Assembly: GCA_947499755.1 (NCBI GenBank)
Contig: CANMPU010000010.1
Span: forward strand, 1-11,773
Origin: Betaproteobacteria bacterium
Lineage (GTDB): Bacteria; Pseudomonadota; Gammaproteobacteria; Burkholderiales; CANMPU01
Length of the DNA stretch: 11,773 nucleotides
Direction of reading: 5' to 3'
The notes under the pieces are model-generated. The model was not told the origin of the DNA and searched no databases. It worked only from the letters and a program-made list of their open reading frames with translations. The translations under genes were made by a program, and so were the position numbers. Of this stretch, positions 1-6,270 are shown piece by piece; positions within the stretch are counted from its first letter, which is position 1, and each line of letters opens with the position of its first letter.

Positions 1-198
1 CCTATCGATGTGCTAGGAACGGGGAGCGCCGGCGCCATGAATCATGATTTACGCCAAGCCTGCCTTGAGGCGCTACACATCCCAAGAAGCACCGCTAGAG
101 CGTGGGCCGAACGCTTCTCCTGGAAATCAGCAGCGGACCAATTTTTGAATAATCTACAAGCAATCGACGCGAACGCCTATGTGCGCCTTGCGGCGTAA
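1..198 (+). CDS. Probable glycosyltransferase, 3' end only
   Basis: This is an open frame entering from the left window edge and ending at TAA 196-198, about 65 residues. The visible tail reads as the last helix region of a GT-B fold (GT4-like) glycosyltransferase. It has an acidic/Arg segment (DLRQACLEAL), then ARAWAERFSWKSAADQFLNN. The pattern R-x-x-A-x-x-FSW-x-x-x-A-x-QFL is the usual C-terminal signature of these sugar transferases, which move a sugar from a nucleotide-sugar donor onto a lipid, sugar or protein acceptor in the cytoplasm. Catalytic residues lie outside the window, so donor and acceptor cannot be named. The GTG at 10 is not the start, because the frame stays open to base 1. 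No terminator was recognised after it. Family assignment rests on a short tail only. Confidence 0.6.
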   Translation, partial: PIDVLGTGSAGAMNHDLRQACLEALHIPRSTARAWAERFSWKSAADQFLNNLQAIDANAYVRLAA

Positions 199-370
199 CA
201 GAACGACAACTGCGTTGTTCAGTCAATGTCATAACGAAAGACCTGGCCGTAGCGCTAGCGGTTTCACGACCAGCTTCCCGTGGGTTAATCTTTCCCTTGG
301 CCGCTAGGTACTTGTAAAACAACAATTAGTAAAATCCCGTCGCACCGCTAACTTGCAAATTAAAAGTTAT

Positions 371-400
371 GAACCTCAGGGTCAGGAACCTCAGGGTCAG
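371..400. repeat. Tandem pair of 15-base repeats (copies 1 and 2)
   Basis: Two perfect head-to-tail copies of GAACCTCAGGGTCAG lie at 371-385 and 386-400 with no base between them. Two more copies occur in the same orientation at 594-608 and 648-662. Read on the minus strand, copy 2 supplies the TGA (397-399) that ends the IS110-like transposase remnant. The pair may be the right end of that IS element or a recombination core. This role is inferred. Confidence 0.9.
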
Positions 401-593
401 ATACCGTCTTGTAAGTCAAGTTTTGGCATAGCCAAACGCAGATCGAACGGTTTGCCCGAAGTGACCACGCCATAGATTAAGTGAACGAGTTTACGCATCA
501 CCGCGCCTACGACTGCTTTCGGAACTAATCCAGAGGATTTTAGGCGATCCCCCAAAATCTTAAGTGCGGGATTATGTCGTCTCGCCACAGCAC
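397..593 (-). pseudogene. IS110-family transposase, C-terminal remnant
   Basis: On the minus strand about 65 codons match the C-terminal part of IS116/IS110/IS902 transposases (the Transposase_20 region). ARRHNPALK is followed by KAVVGAVMRKLVHLIYGVV and SGKPFD, ending in KLDLQDGI and TGA at 397-399. IS110 enzymes are DEDD-type recombinases that use a Ser nucleophile in this C-terminal domain and insert without making long target duplications. Full-length members run to roughly 300-400 residues, so about four fifths is missing, including the N-terminal RuvC-like domain. The homologous reading begins directly at repeat copy 3 and ends in copy 2, so both edges coincide with the 15-base repeat. 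An open frame continues upstream to 690 but there only translates the repeats and spacer. The element is inactive. Family assignment is strong; the boundaries are as seen. Confidence 0.8.
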
Positions 594-667
594 GAACCTC
601 AGGGTCAGGCCTTGTGTTTTGCCTCTGTCTCCGCCCTTTTCGCAGCAGAACCTCAGGGTCAGGCCTT
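594..667. repeat. 54-base spaced repeat unit (copies 3 and 4)
   Basis: Copies 3 (594-608) and 4 (648-662) of the 15-base repeat extend to a shared 20-base match, GAACCTCAGGGTCAGGCCTT, at 594-613 and 648-667. They are separated by a 34-base pyrimidine-rich spacer, giving a 54-base period. Copy 4 lies at the point where the DUF11 gene stops. From memory, GGGTCAGGCCTTG-like sequences resemble short REP-type elements seen near TnpA_REP (RAYT) transposases in other proteobacteria; this is unverified, and no RAYT gene lies in this window. Confidence 0.85.
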
Positions 668-2224
668 ACTAAAGTTATTACACCCCGCACCAGTGACCGC
701 TGGTGCCGGCGTTGCTAATGCGATCATTCCTCCGGGAAAATTGTCGGTAAACGCGACTGCGCTTAAAGCCCCTGGTGTGAAATTTCTTACTGAGACGCTG
801 TAATTGACGGGATTGCCCGCCGCCGCAGTGCTTGGGTTAACTGATTTGACAACGACAAGTTGATCATTGACTGTGACAGTTTGCGATACGGGCCGACTAG
901 TAAGACCATCGGTATTGCCGACCGCACCTGCGGCAATCGTGTTAGTGAAGATTTCACTCACCCCTGCTGCGCCTAAGGTCGCGGTGAATGGAATCGTGAT
1001 GGTGCAATTGCCCAGCGCTGCGATGGTACCCCCAGTTAGGGTAATCCCGGTATTGCCGCCTGTTGCTGCGACGCCTCCTCCGGAGCACGTGGTCGAAGGT
1101 GCGGCGGTGACTAGCAACGACTCCCCGCCACCGGTCGCTCCTATCGGGTCATCGGTAAACGTCGTAATCGTTAGGGGATTAGTGGGACTATCGTTAAAGA
1201 TGGTGATCGTCAACGTGGATTGTTGGCCGGCGCGCAATCGATTAATGGCAAACTCTTTTGTTAACCTGAGTGGTGAGTTAATAGTGAGGTTGGCGCTCGC
1301 GCTGGCTGCTGGAGTCAGTGCCCGCGTGTTCACGATATCCGCCGCGAGCAAAGTATTGGTCACCAAATTGCTACCGCTGGCGCCAGAATTTGTACCGATA
1401 ACGCGCACCGAGAGCGTGCACACGCCAGATATTCCTATCGCACCGCCACTTAAGGTCACGGTGGTATCGCCTGGCGACGGGATAAATGTGCCGTTGCTCG
1501 CGCCAGTGCCGGTGCAGTTGACGGTTGCTGTTGGCGCACTCGCAACTTCGACCCCTGCTGGTAGGCTGTCAGTGACGGTAGTGAGCGGGATATTTGCGCT
1601 GCTATTGGGGTTTGTAACCGTGATTGTCAGAGTAGAGGTCTGATCGTTTTCCACTAAGGCGGTGGGCGAAAAACTTTTTGCGATGGTGGGCCGCAGCAGC
1701 GTAAGCACGGTAAAACTCTGGACCGCAGGGGTTGTATTTGCCACCGCGACGCCATCATCACCGGTAACCGCACCCGTTGCGATCGTGTTTACGCGCGAAC
1801 CCCCCATCAAAGTCGAAGAGACCTCGACGATGATATCGCACGAGCCCACCGAGCCCGGCGGGGCAGGCGGCGCGATTGGAATTGTGCCGCCTGCGAGGTC
1901 GATTACACTGGTTCCGGGTGTCGCAGTTACGGCGCCACTGCAAGTATTCGATATGAGCCCATTGGGCCCGATGAAAATACTCTGCGCGGTCATATCGTCA
2001 TTGAACGCGACCGTATTCACGGCCGAGGCAGTGTTATCGTTAGATAAGGTGATTTGAAATCGTGTAGGGTCGCCCGGATTAATTGTGGATGGAAATCCAG
2101 CAGCAATACTTTTGGACGCCGTAATCGCCGCGTGTGCCGGTGCGCACACCAGCCCCGTAACAATAGTCACGGATAGCGCGACAAAGAACGTGCGTACGGT
2201 TTTAAAAGCAGCCAGAGATGTCAT
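659..2224 (-). CDS. Secreted DUF11-repeat protein, C-terminally truncated
   Basis: The 521-residue protein begins with a Sec signal peptide (hydrophobic core about 12-27, likely cleavage after AHA near 32). It then has four DUF11-type beta-sandwich repeats starting near residues 38 (SKSI), 183 (KSFSP), 323 (KEFAIN) and 460 (KSVNPS), spaced about 137-145 residues apart. Each repeat shows the pattern of a Lys-hydrophobic start, T-L-T-I-T-x-x-N, a TD-x-x-P turn and a cysteine-containing segment ending in LTGGTI or similar. Such proteins are exported and usually surface-associated; proteobacterial members often end in a sorting tail such as IPTL-CTERM. Here the fourth repeat is cut after about 60 residues and the TGA at 659-661 comes from the 15-base repeat copy 4, so the rest of that repeat and any anchor are lost. 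No convincing Shine-Dalgarno precedes the ATG at 2224. It is probably decayed, or secreted without an anchor. Confidence 0.75.
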   Translation of the reverse strand: MTSLAAFKTVRTFFVALSVTIVTGLVCAPAHAAITASKSIAAGFPSTINPGDPTRFQITLSNDNTASAVNTVAFNDDMTAQSIFIGPNGLISNTCSGAVTATPGTSVIDLAGGTIPIAPPAPPGSVGSCDIIVEVSSTLMGGSRVNTIATGAVTGDDGVAVANTTPAVQSFTVLTLLRPTIAKSFSPTALVENDQTSTLTITVTNPNSSANIPLTTVTDSLPAGVEVASAPTATVNCTGTGASNGTFIPSPGDTTVTLSGGAIGISGVCTLSVRVIGTNSGASGSNLVTNTLLAADIVNTRALTPAASASANLTINSPLRLTKEFAINRLRAGQQSTLTITIFNDSPTNPLTITTFTDDPIGATGGGESLLVTAAPSTTCSGGGVAATGGNTGITLTGGTIAALGNCTITIPFTATLGAAGVSEIFTNTIAAGAVGNTDGLTSRPVSQTVTVNDQLVVVKSVNPSTAAAGNPVNYSVSVRNFTPGALSAVAFTDNFPGGMIALATPAPAVTGAGCNNFSKA

Positions 2225-2474
2225 AGGGTGCCGGAGACAAAAAGTTGTAGCTAAATTGCGTTCTCGGTGTTTGCGGCAAGCAAGTTGCTCTCAAAGACTA
2301 GAAATAATTGCACCGCGATTACCGATGTAGCGCTTTAATTATTGTTATTTGGCGCGGGTTTTCTCGCGATATATTTGATTCCCCAATCGCATTGCCATTA
2401 TATCAGCCGAATGAAAATAGCCTCGGCTACTCATCGTAACGGCGCGCCCGCCTGTCTTTATCACGCACTTCGTT

Positions 2475-2480
2475 TATAAT
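2475..2480 (+). promoter_or_regulatory. -10 box of the tRNA-Arg promoter
   Basis: A perfect TATAAT lies 9 bases before the mature tRNA 5' end. It is followed by a G+C-rich discriminator (AGCGCCCGG), as is usual in stringently controlled stable-RNA promoters. The best -35 candidate, CTGTCT at 2452-2457 with a 17-base spacer, matches the consensus poorly. The -10 call is good; growth-rate control is inferred. Confidence 0.65.
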
Positions 2481-2489
2481 AGCGCCCGG

Positions 2490-2566
2490 GCGCCCGTAGC
2501 TCAGTTGGATAGAGTACTTGGCTACGAACCAAGGGGTCGTGGGTTCGAATCCTGCCGGGCGCGCCA
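2490..2566 (+). tRNA. tRNA-Arg (anticodon ACG)
   Basis: A full cloverleaf can be drawn. The acceptor stem GCGCCCG (2490-2496) pairs with CGGGCGC (2556-2562). The D stem GCTC pairs with GAGT, with one G-U. The anticodon stem CTTGG pairs with CCAAG, and the loop is CTACGAA with the anticodon ACG at 2524-2526. The T arm contains GTTCGAAT. Discriminator G2563 and an encoded CCA (2564-2566) complete the 77-base gene. The ACG anticodon (A34 normally converted to inosine by TadA) reads CGU, CGC and CGA arginine codons. It stands alone between a -10 box and a strong terminator, so it is probably a single-gene transcript. Confidence 0.96.
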
Positions 2567-2596
2567 CTTCAGCTGAAATTCAATCATTCAGTGCGT

Positions 2597-2636
2597 TAAC
2601 CTAGGAACCTCAAAAAGGTTCTTAGGTTATTTTTTT
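2597..2636 (+). terminator. Rho-independent terminator after tRNA-Arg
   Basis: A 14-base-pair stem, TAACCTAGGAACCT (2597-2610) with AGGTTCTTAGGTTA (2616-2629), has one G-U pair and a 5-base loop. It is followed by seven Ts (2630-2636). It lies 30 bases past the tRNA 3' end and should end the tRNA transcript. Confidence 0.9.
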
Positions 2637-2953
2637 ATGCGGGGCTTTATTTTGCGCAGAGCGATCGCCGATAACGGCCTCGCGGTTGGCAAAAATGTTC
2701 TTTGTATATGCCGTTGCGCGCTGCTTCCAATTTGTACGCTACTTTCCAAGAAATTTCCCCAATATTATGATGTGATCGGTCTCAAAGAGTACGCTTAGTG
2801 CATACGCGATCGTGCGAGACAGCGCGTAGGTTTACTTCAGTTGCACGATTTGTCCAGGTAACCGCCCCTGTGGCTTCGCAATGTACCGTCGCGTACACTT
2901 CCGGGACCTCAACAAAATTTGCGCGCTGGTAAATTACATTGCGATAAGACAAA
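2637..2953. other. Stretch with no recognisable gene
   Basis: About 317 bases follow the tRNA terminator. No open frame here has recognisable protein character. A 69-codon minus-strand frame (2782-2991) overlaps it but has no family features and no convincing ribosome binding site. No repeat, tRNA copy or integrase relic was seen. It may hold the promoter for the genes to the right, but no clear -35/-10 pair was found. Confidence 0.5.
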
Positions 2954-3265
2954 ATGCTAGTAATCGTTTTCGTTCTAGGAAGGCCTGTCAAAAAGATGCG
3001 TTTAGCATATCCTCGTGGGAAATATTATTTGCCGTCGCGCAGAGAAACCTCTAAGAGTTTCATCAGCATGGTGTTGACGATAGCGAACGTCTTGCTTTTT
3101 ACCACAGGATTGTTAATGAGCAGCCTTGTTTATCCTGAAGAGGAGGCGATCGTTCCGGATGTAACCGTTTTTGCTGCGGGGGATATTGCGCGCTGTCCTA
3201 CGATAGGCGCAGAGCTTACTGCACAATTAATTGAATGGCGGCTTAGCTATGCACATCTTCCGTAG
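2954..3265 (+). pseudogene. Metallophosphoesterase-like N-terminal stub
   Basis: The frame has 103 codons, with in-frame ATGs at 2954, 2996 and 3068. From the ATG at 3068 the protein begins with a hydrophobic segment that looks like a signal peptide or membrane anchor (about 22 residues, ending near SSLVYP). Next comes DVTVFAAGDIARCPTIGAE and TAQLIEWRL. The run (V/F)AAGDIA-x-C followed by an Ala/Thr-rich helix is the opening of secreted calcineurin-like metallophosphoesterases; the Asp of GDIA would be the first metal ligand. The GDN-x-Y, GNH and later His motifs are absent, because the frame stops at TAG 3263-3265, only 8 bases before the DUF924 start. The simplest reading is a deletion that removed the rest of the gene and joined the stub to DUF924. 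It could instead be an orphan small membrane protein. Assignment rests on one motif. Confidence 0.45.
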
Positions 3266-3273
3266 CGTAACCC

Positions 3274-3867
3274 GTGGATAGTCAGAACGAAATACTCGAT
3301 TTCTGGTTCGGTGATCAGGACGAACCAGGATACCCAGCGCGTGATCGTCATAAATTGTGGTTCGGAAAAAATGTCGATACCGACCGCATCATTAGCGAGC
3401 GCTTTCAAATAAAACTTTTAAATGCGACTCCAAGCCACCCGCAGGAAAAAGACGCGCACGTCTGTTTGGCTTTGATTGTACTGTTCGATCAATTTCCACG
3501 AAATATCTATCGCGATACCCCCGACGCTTTTGCCTACGACCATCACGCGCTTACCGTTAGCCTGCAAGGCGTCGAGTCTGGAATAGATCAGACGCTTACC
3601 GCGATCGAGCGCGTATTTTTTTACCTTCCATTGGAACATAGCGAAAATTTGGATGTTCAGGAAAAATCGATAGCGAAGTTTCGTGAGCTGAAGGAAAGCG
3701 TACCTATTGAAAAGAAAGATTCATTCCAGAGCTATCTGGATTATGCGGTTAAGCACTGCGATATTGTGAAGCGCTTTGGTCGTTTCCCGCACCGCAACCG
3801 TATTCTTGGACGCATTTCAACGCCAGCAGAAGCGGATTTTTTGCAACAACCCGGTTCTTCGTTTTAA
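3274..3867 (+). CDS. DUF924 family protein
   Basis: This 197-residue protein has the usual DUF924 (COG3803) length and motifs. DFWFG is at 9-13, LWFGK at 28-32, LFDQFPRNIYR at 70-80, FFYLPLEHSE at 115-124, HCDIVKRFGRFPHRN at 161-175, and a closing R-x-STPAE-x-x-FL. The family is an all-helical, TPR-like cytoplasmic protein whose biochemical role is not established. No signal peptide or membrane segment is visible. The GTG at 3274 is chosen because DFWFG then lies close to the N-terminus as in relatives. There is no clear Shine-Dalgarno, and a gene stub ends just upstream, so the original promoter and leader may have been lost. The ggt start follows its stop by 9 bases, suggesting cotranscription. 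The family call is firm; the function is unknown. Confidence 0.88.
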   Translation: MDSQNEILDFWFGDQDEPGYPARDRHKLWFGKNVDTDRIISERFQIKLLNATPSHPQEKDAHVCLALIVLFDQFPRNIYRDTPDAFAYDHHALTVSLQGVESGIDQTLTAIERVFFYLPLEHSENLDVQEKSIAKFRELKESVPIEKKDSFQSYLDYAVKHCDIVKRFGRFPHRNRILGRISTPAEADFLQQPGSSF

Positions 3868-3876
3868 TACGTCACA

Positions 3877-5565
3877 ATGGGCATCGCACGATCCATGGCA
3901 AAAACCTTTCTTGCCTTAGCGTTTATTTTCGTCGGGTTGTGTTCGCTTTGTTTTGCGGAATCTCGCAGCGTCGTCACAAAACCCGCCATTGCAGCTGCGC
4001 ATCCATTGGCGCAGCAAGCGGGCTATGAAATTTTAGAGCGCGGCGGAAATGCGTTTGACGCGGCCGTTGCCGTCGCCGCTACCTTGGCGGTGGTTGAACC
4101 GTTTTCATCCGGGTTGGGTGGCGGTGGGCTGTGGTTACTCTATCGTTCCGTCGACGGGAAGGAAGTCATGCTAGATGCGCGCGAAGCGGCACCGATGAGC
4201 GCGACTCGCGACATGTATCTGGATAAAGAGGGACATCCAATTGAAAAGGCTTCAGTGCTCGGTGCGCGCGCTGCAGCCATTCCCGGGATGCCAGCGGCAT
4301 TAGTATGGTTAGCAGAAAGGTATGGCGTACTTTCCCTTAAGAAGAGCTTGGCCCCGGCTCTGCGCCTTGCGAAGGATGGTTTTATCGTGGACGCACGCTA
4401 CATTTGTGTAAAGCGCGACCAGAATAGGCTAAATGAAGTCCAGGACAGATTCGCACGTATTTTTTTAGATCACAGGCGTAGCCCCTCAATCGGATTTCGT
4501 CTAACACAGCCACAGCTCGCACGTACCTTAGCGGCAATTGCCCGTGCAGGAAATGCGGGGTTTTACCATGGCCCGATTGCGAAAGAACTCGTTGCGTCGG
4601 TGCGCCATGCGCATGGATTATGGACGCTGAAGGATCTTGCTCGCTATCAGGTTATCGAGCGTGAGCCGATAAAATTTAAATTTCAAGATGCAACAATTAC
4701 GACCGCTGCATTGCCTTCATCCGGCGGAATAACGCTTGCACAGAGCTTAAATATTCTAAGCGAGATTGGTGTAGCGACGTCCTCCGACACAAATGACGCG
4801 CACTATGTCGTCGAAGCAATGCGGCGCGCCTATCAAGATCGGGCGCGCTACCTGGGTGATCCGGATTATACAAACGCGCCACTGTCTCGGTTACTGAGCC
4901 AAGACTACGCGCGTGTCCGTGTGCAATCGATAGACCCAAATCGCGCGACGCCTAGTTTGGAGTTATCCGGAGCAAATGCAACCGAAGAGGGAAACGATAC
5001 GACCCACTTCTCGATTGTGGATAAAGAGGGAAACAGAGTGTCTGCGACACTAAGTATCAATACCACTTTCGGTTCGAAGTTTGTTGCGGGGAGTACTGGT
5101 GTTTTGCTGAACAATCACATGGACGATTTTTCTATTGCGCCCGGAGTCCCAAATGCTTATGGGCTTGTTGGCGGCGACGCAAACGCGATCGCACCGGGTA
5201 AACGCTCCTTGTCCAGTATGTCGCCTACATTTATTGAGGACGACAAAGGTGTTTTAGTGTTTGGTACGCCGGGTGGTTCCCGCATCATCAGTATGGTATT
5301 GCTCGGAATTCTAGACTATATGAAGAGCGCGCCCATTGATCTGTACGCTCTGGTAAATCGTCCGCGTTACCACCATCAATATCTTCCGGATGTTGTTGAA
5401 ATCGAGCCGCAAGGTTTCGCCGCCGATTGGGTAACGGCGCTGCAGAAAAAAGGACACGAAATTCGTGTTATCCCAAGGCGTTGGGGCAATATGCACGCGA
5501 TCATGATCGACAAGGAAGGGAACTCTACGGTCGCGAACGATGAGCGCGGTCACGCCTGTAACTAA
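3877..5565 (+). CDS. ggt: Gamma-glutamyltransferase (periplasmic GGT precursor)
   Basis: This 562-residue precursor has a signal peptide (hydrophobic core about 10-24, cleavage near CFA-ES at 27-28). GGT cleaves the gamma-glutamyl bond of glutathione and other gamma-glutamyl peptides, by hydrolysis or transfer, in the periplasm. Key sites are visible. RGGNAFDAAVA lies at 55-65. Arg102 in LDAREAAP corresponds to the carboxylate-binding Arg114 of E. coli. The self-cleavage site is at Asp374/Thr375 in NDTTHFSIVD, where Thr375 becomes the N-terminal nucleophile of the small subunit. NTTFGS is at 395-400, RSLSSMSPT at 443-451 and GTPGGSRI at 463-470. The C-terminal end (NDERGHACN) lacks the DPRR-like tail common in relatives. 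ATG 3877 is used; an in-frame ATG at 3895 would also keep the signal peptide, and neither has a good Shine-Dalgarno. It is probably cotranscribed with DUF924. Confidence 0.93.
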   Translation: MGIARSMAKTFLALAFIFVGLCSLCFAESRSVVTKPAIAAAHPLAQQAGYEILERGGNAFDAAVAVAATLAVVEPFSSGLGGGGLWLLYRSVDGKEVMLDAREAAPMSATRDMYLDKEGHPIEKASVLGARAAAIPGMPAALVWLAERYGVLSLKKSLAPALRLAKDGFIVDARYICVKRDQNRLNEVQDRFARIFLDHRRSPSIGFRLTQPQLARTLAAIARAGNAGFYHGPIAKELVASVRHAHGLWTLKDLARYQVIEREPIKFKFQDATITTAALPSSGGITLAQSLNILSEIGVATSSDTNDAHYVVEAMRRAYQDRARYLGDPDYTNAPLSRLLSQDYARVRVQSIDPNRATPSLELSGANATEEGNDTTHFSIVDKEGNRVSATLSINTTFGSKFVAGSTGVLLNNHMDDFSIAPGVPNAYGLVGGDANAIAPGKRSLSSMSPTFIEDDKGVLVFGTPGGSRIISMVLLGILDYMKSAPIDLYALVNRPRYHHQYLPDVVEIEPQGFAADWVTALQKKGHEIRVIPRRWGNMHAIMIDKEGNSTVANDERGHACN

Positions 5566-5583
5566 ATTACGCTCGGTAGTGAT

Positions 5584-6126
5584 CTACGACCTATTTGTAT
5601 CCGGGTTTTTCAATATCCTGTTGACCACGGCGCTTGGCATAAATGTCGGAACCATTTTCCCCTTGCGTTCAATAAATGATACGGTCGAGCCCGGCATCAT
5701 GAATTCGTCCGCGATCAGCCGCGCAAAGCGCTCAGTCATCACCGCTTGGGCCGGTTCTTTCTTGTCCAGTAACGCCTCTAACTCACGGCTATTGATTTTC
5801 ATCAAGGTCGCCTCTTCGAGGCAAGTCGTATTCGCTAGTCGTCGCGGTAAGCCGTGCGGTAGATCCTGGAACAGTGAAACCCATCCGAAAACATCACCCG
5901 CTTTGAATTCCTTGACCTGGGTAGTAGCGGATACGGGTGGCGTGAGCATACGTACTATGCGTCCTGAAATGATTAAATAAATCGAATCGGCGCTCGCACC
6001 GACATCATAAATTACCTTGCCGCCTTCGTAGGTGACCAGTTGCGCGATCTTTCCGATCTCGCGCAGTACTTCTACTGAAAGTTCATTGAACGGCTTTGAT
6101 CTTTTAAGTAGATCGCTTATTTCCAT
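5584..6126 (-). CDS. Stand-alone cyclic nucleotide-binding (Crp-like) domain protein
   Basis: The 180-residue protein holds one cyclic-nucleotide-binding beta-roll (about 10-120). Visible parts are LLKRSKPFNELS, the glycine turn YEGGKVIYDVGASADS, IYLIISGRIV, then KAGDVFGWVSLF and an Arg-rich stretch before LEEATLMKI. The phosphate-binding cassette reads FGW where cAMP-binding members have FGE, so canonical cAMP binding is doubtful; Arg96/Arg97 could still contact an anionic ligand. After the beta-roll there is a helix (about 120-145) and a short tail, with no room for the winged helix of Crp/Fnr regulators, so it is unlikely to bind DNA itself. The start is supported by GGAGA (6133-6137, minus strand) six bases before the ATG. 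It converges with ggt (18-base gap) and diverges from ampG (144-base gap). Its partner is unknown. Confidence 0.85.
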   Translation of the reverse strand: MEISDLLKRSKPFNELSVEVLREIGKIAQLVTYEGGKVIYDVGASADSIYLIISGRIVRMLTPPVSATTQVKEFKAGDVFGWVSLFQDLPHGLPRRLANTTCLEEATLMKINSRELEALLDKKEPAQAVMTERFARLIADEFMMPGSTVSFIERKGKMVPTFMPSAVVNRILKNPDTNRS

Positions 6127-6270
6127 AGCTGGTCTCCAATATTCGAAAGATGTAATGAGGCGTGTATATAGGATAGCATCGCGCCATGCAACGTGGTTAG
6201 GTAGATTTTTCTATTGTGGTAAAGCTTAGGCTGTACTAATCTGCGTTGTCCATAATCTAGAATTCAAAAA

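Noticed and set aside
95..325. Minus-strand 76-codon frame
   Set aside because: It overlaps the glycosyltransferase end, starts with TTG, and shows no recognisable family or ribosome site.
371..667. CRISPR array
   Set aside because: The repeats are 15 bases, one pair is directly tandem, spacings are 0, 193 and 39 bases, one interval encodes transposase, and no cas gene is present.
867..2057. Two long plus-strand open frames opposite the DUF11 gene
   Set aside because: They are Val/Pro/Ala-rich antisense shadows of the repetitive DUF11 gene, with no family features and no start signals; the minus strand gives a signal peptide and clear DUF11 repeats.
2541..2566. tRNA-Arg 3' end as a phage or island attachment site
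   Set aside because: No second copy of the tRNA 3' end and no integrase gene was seen in the window.
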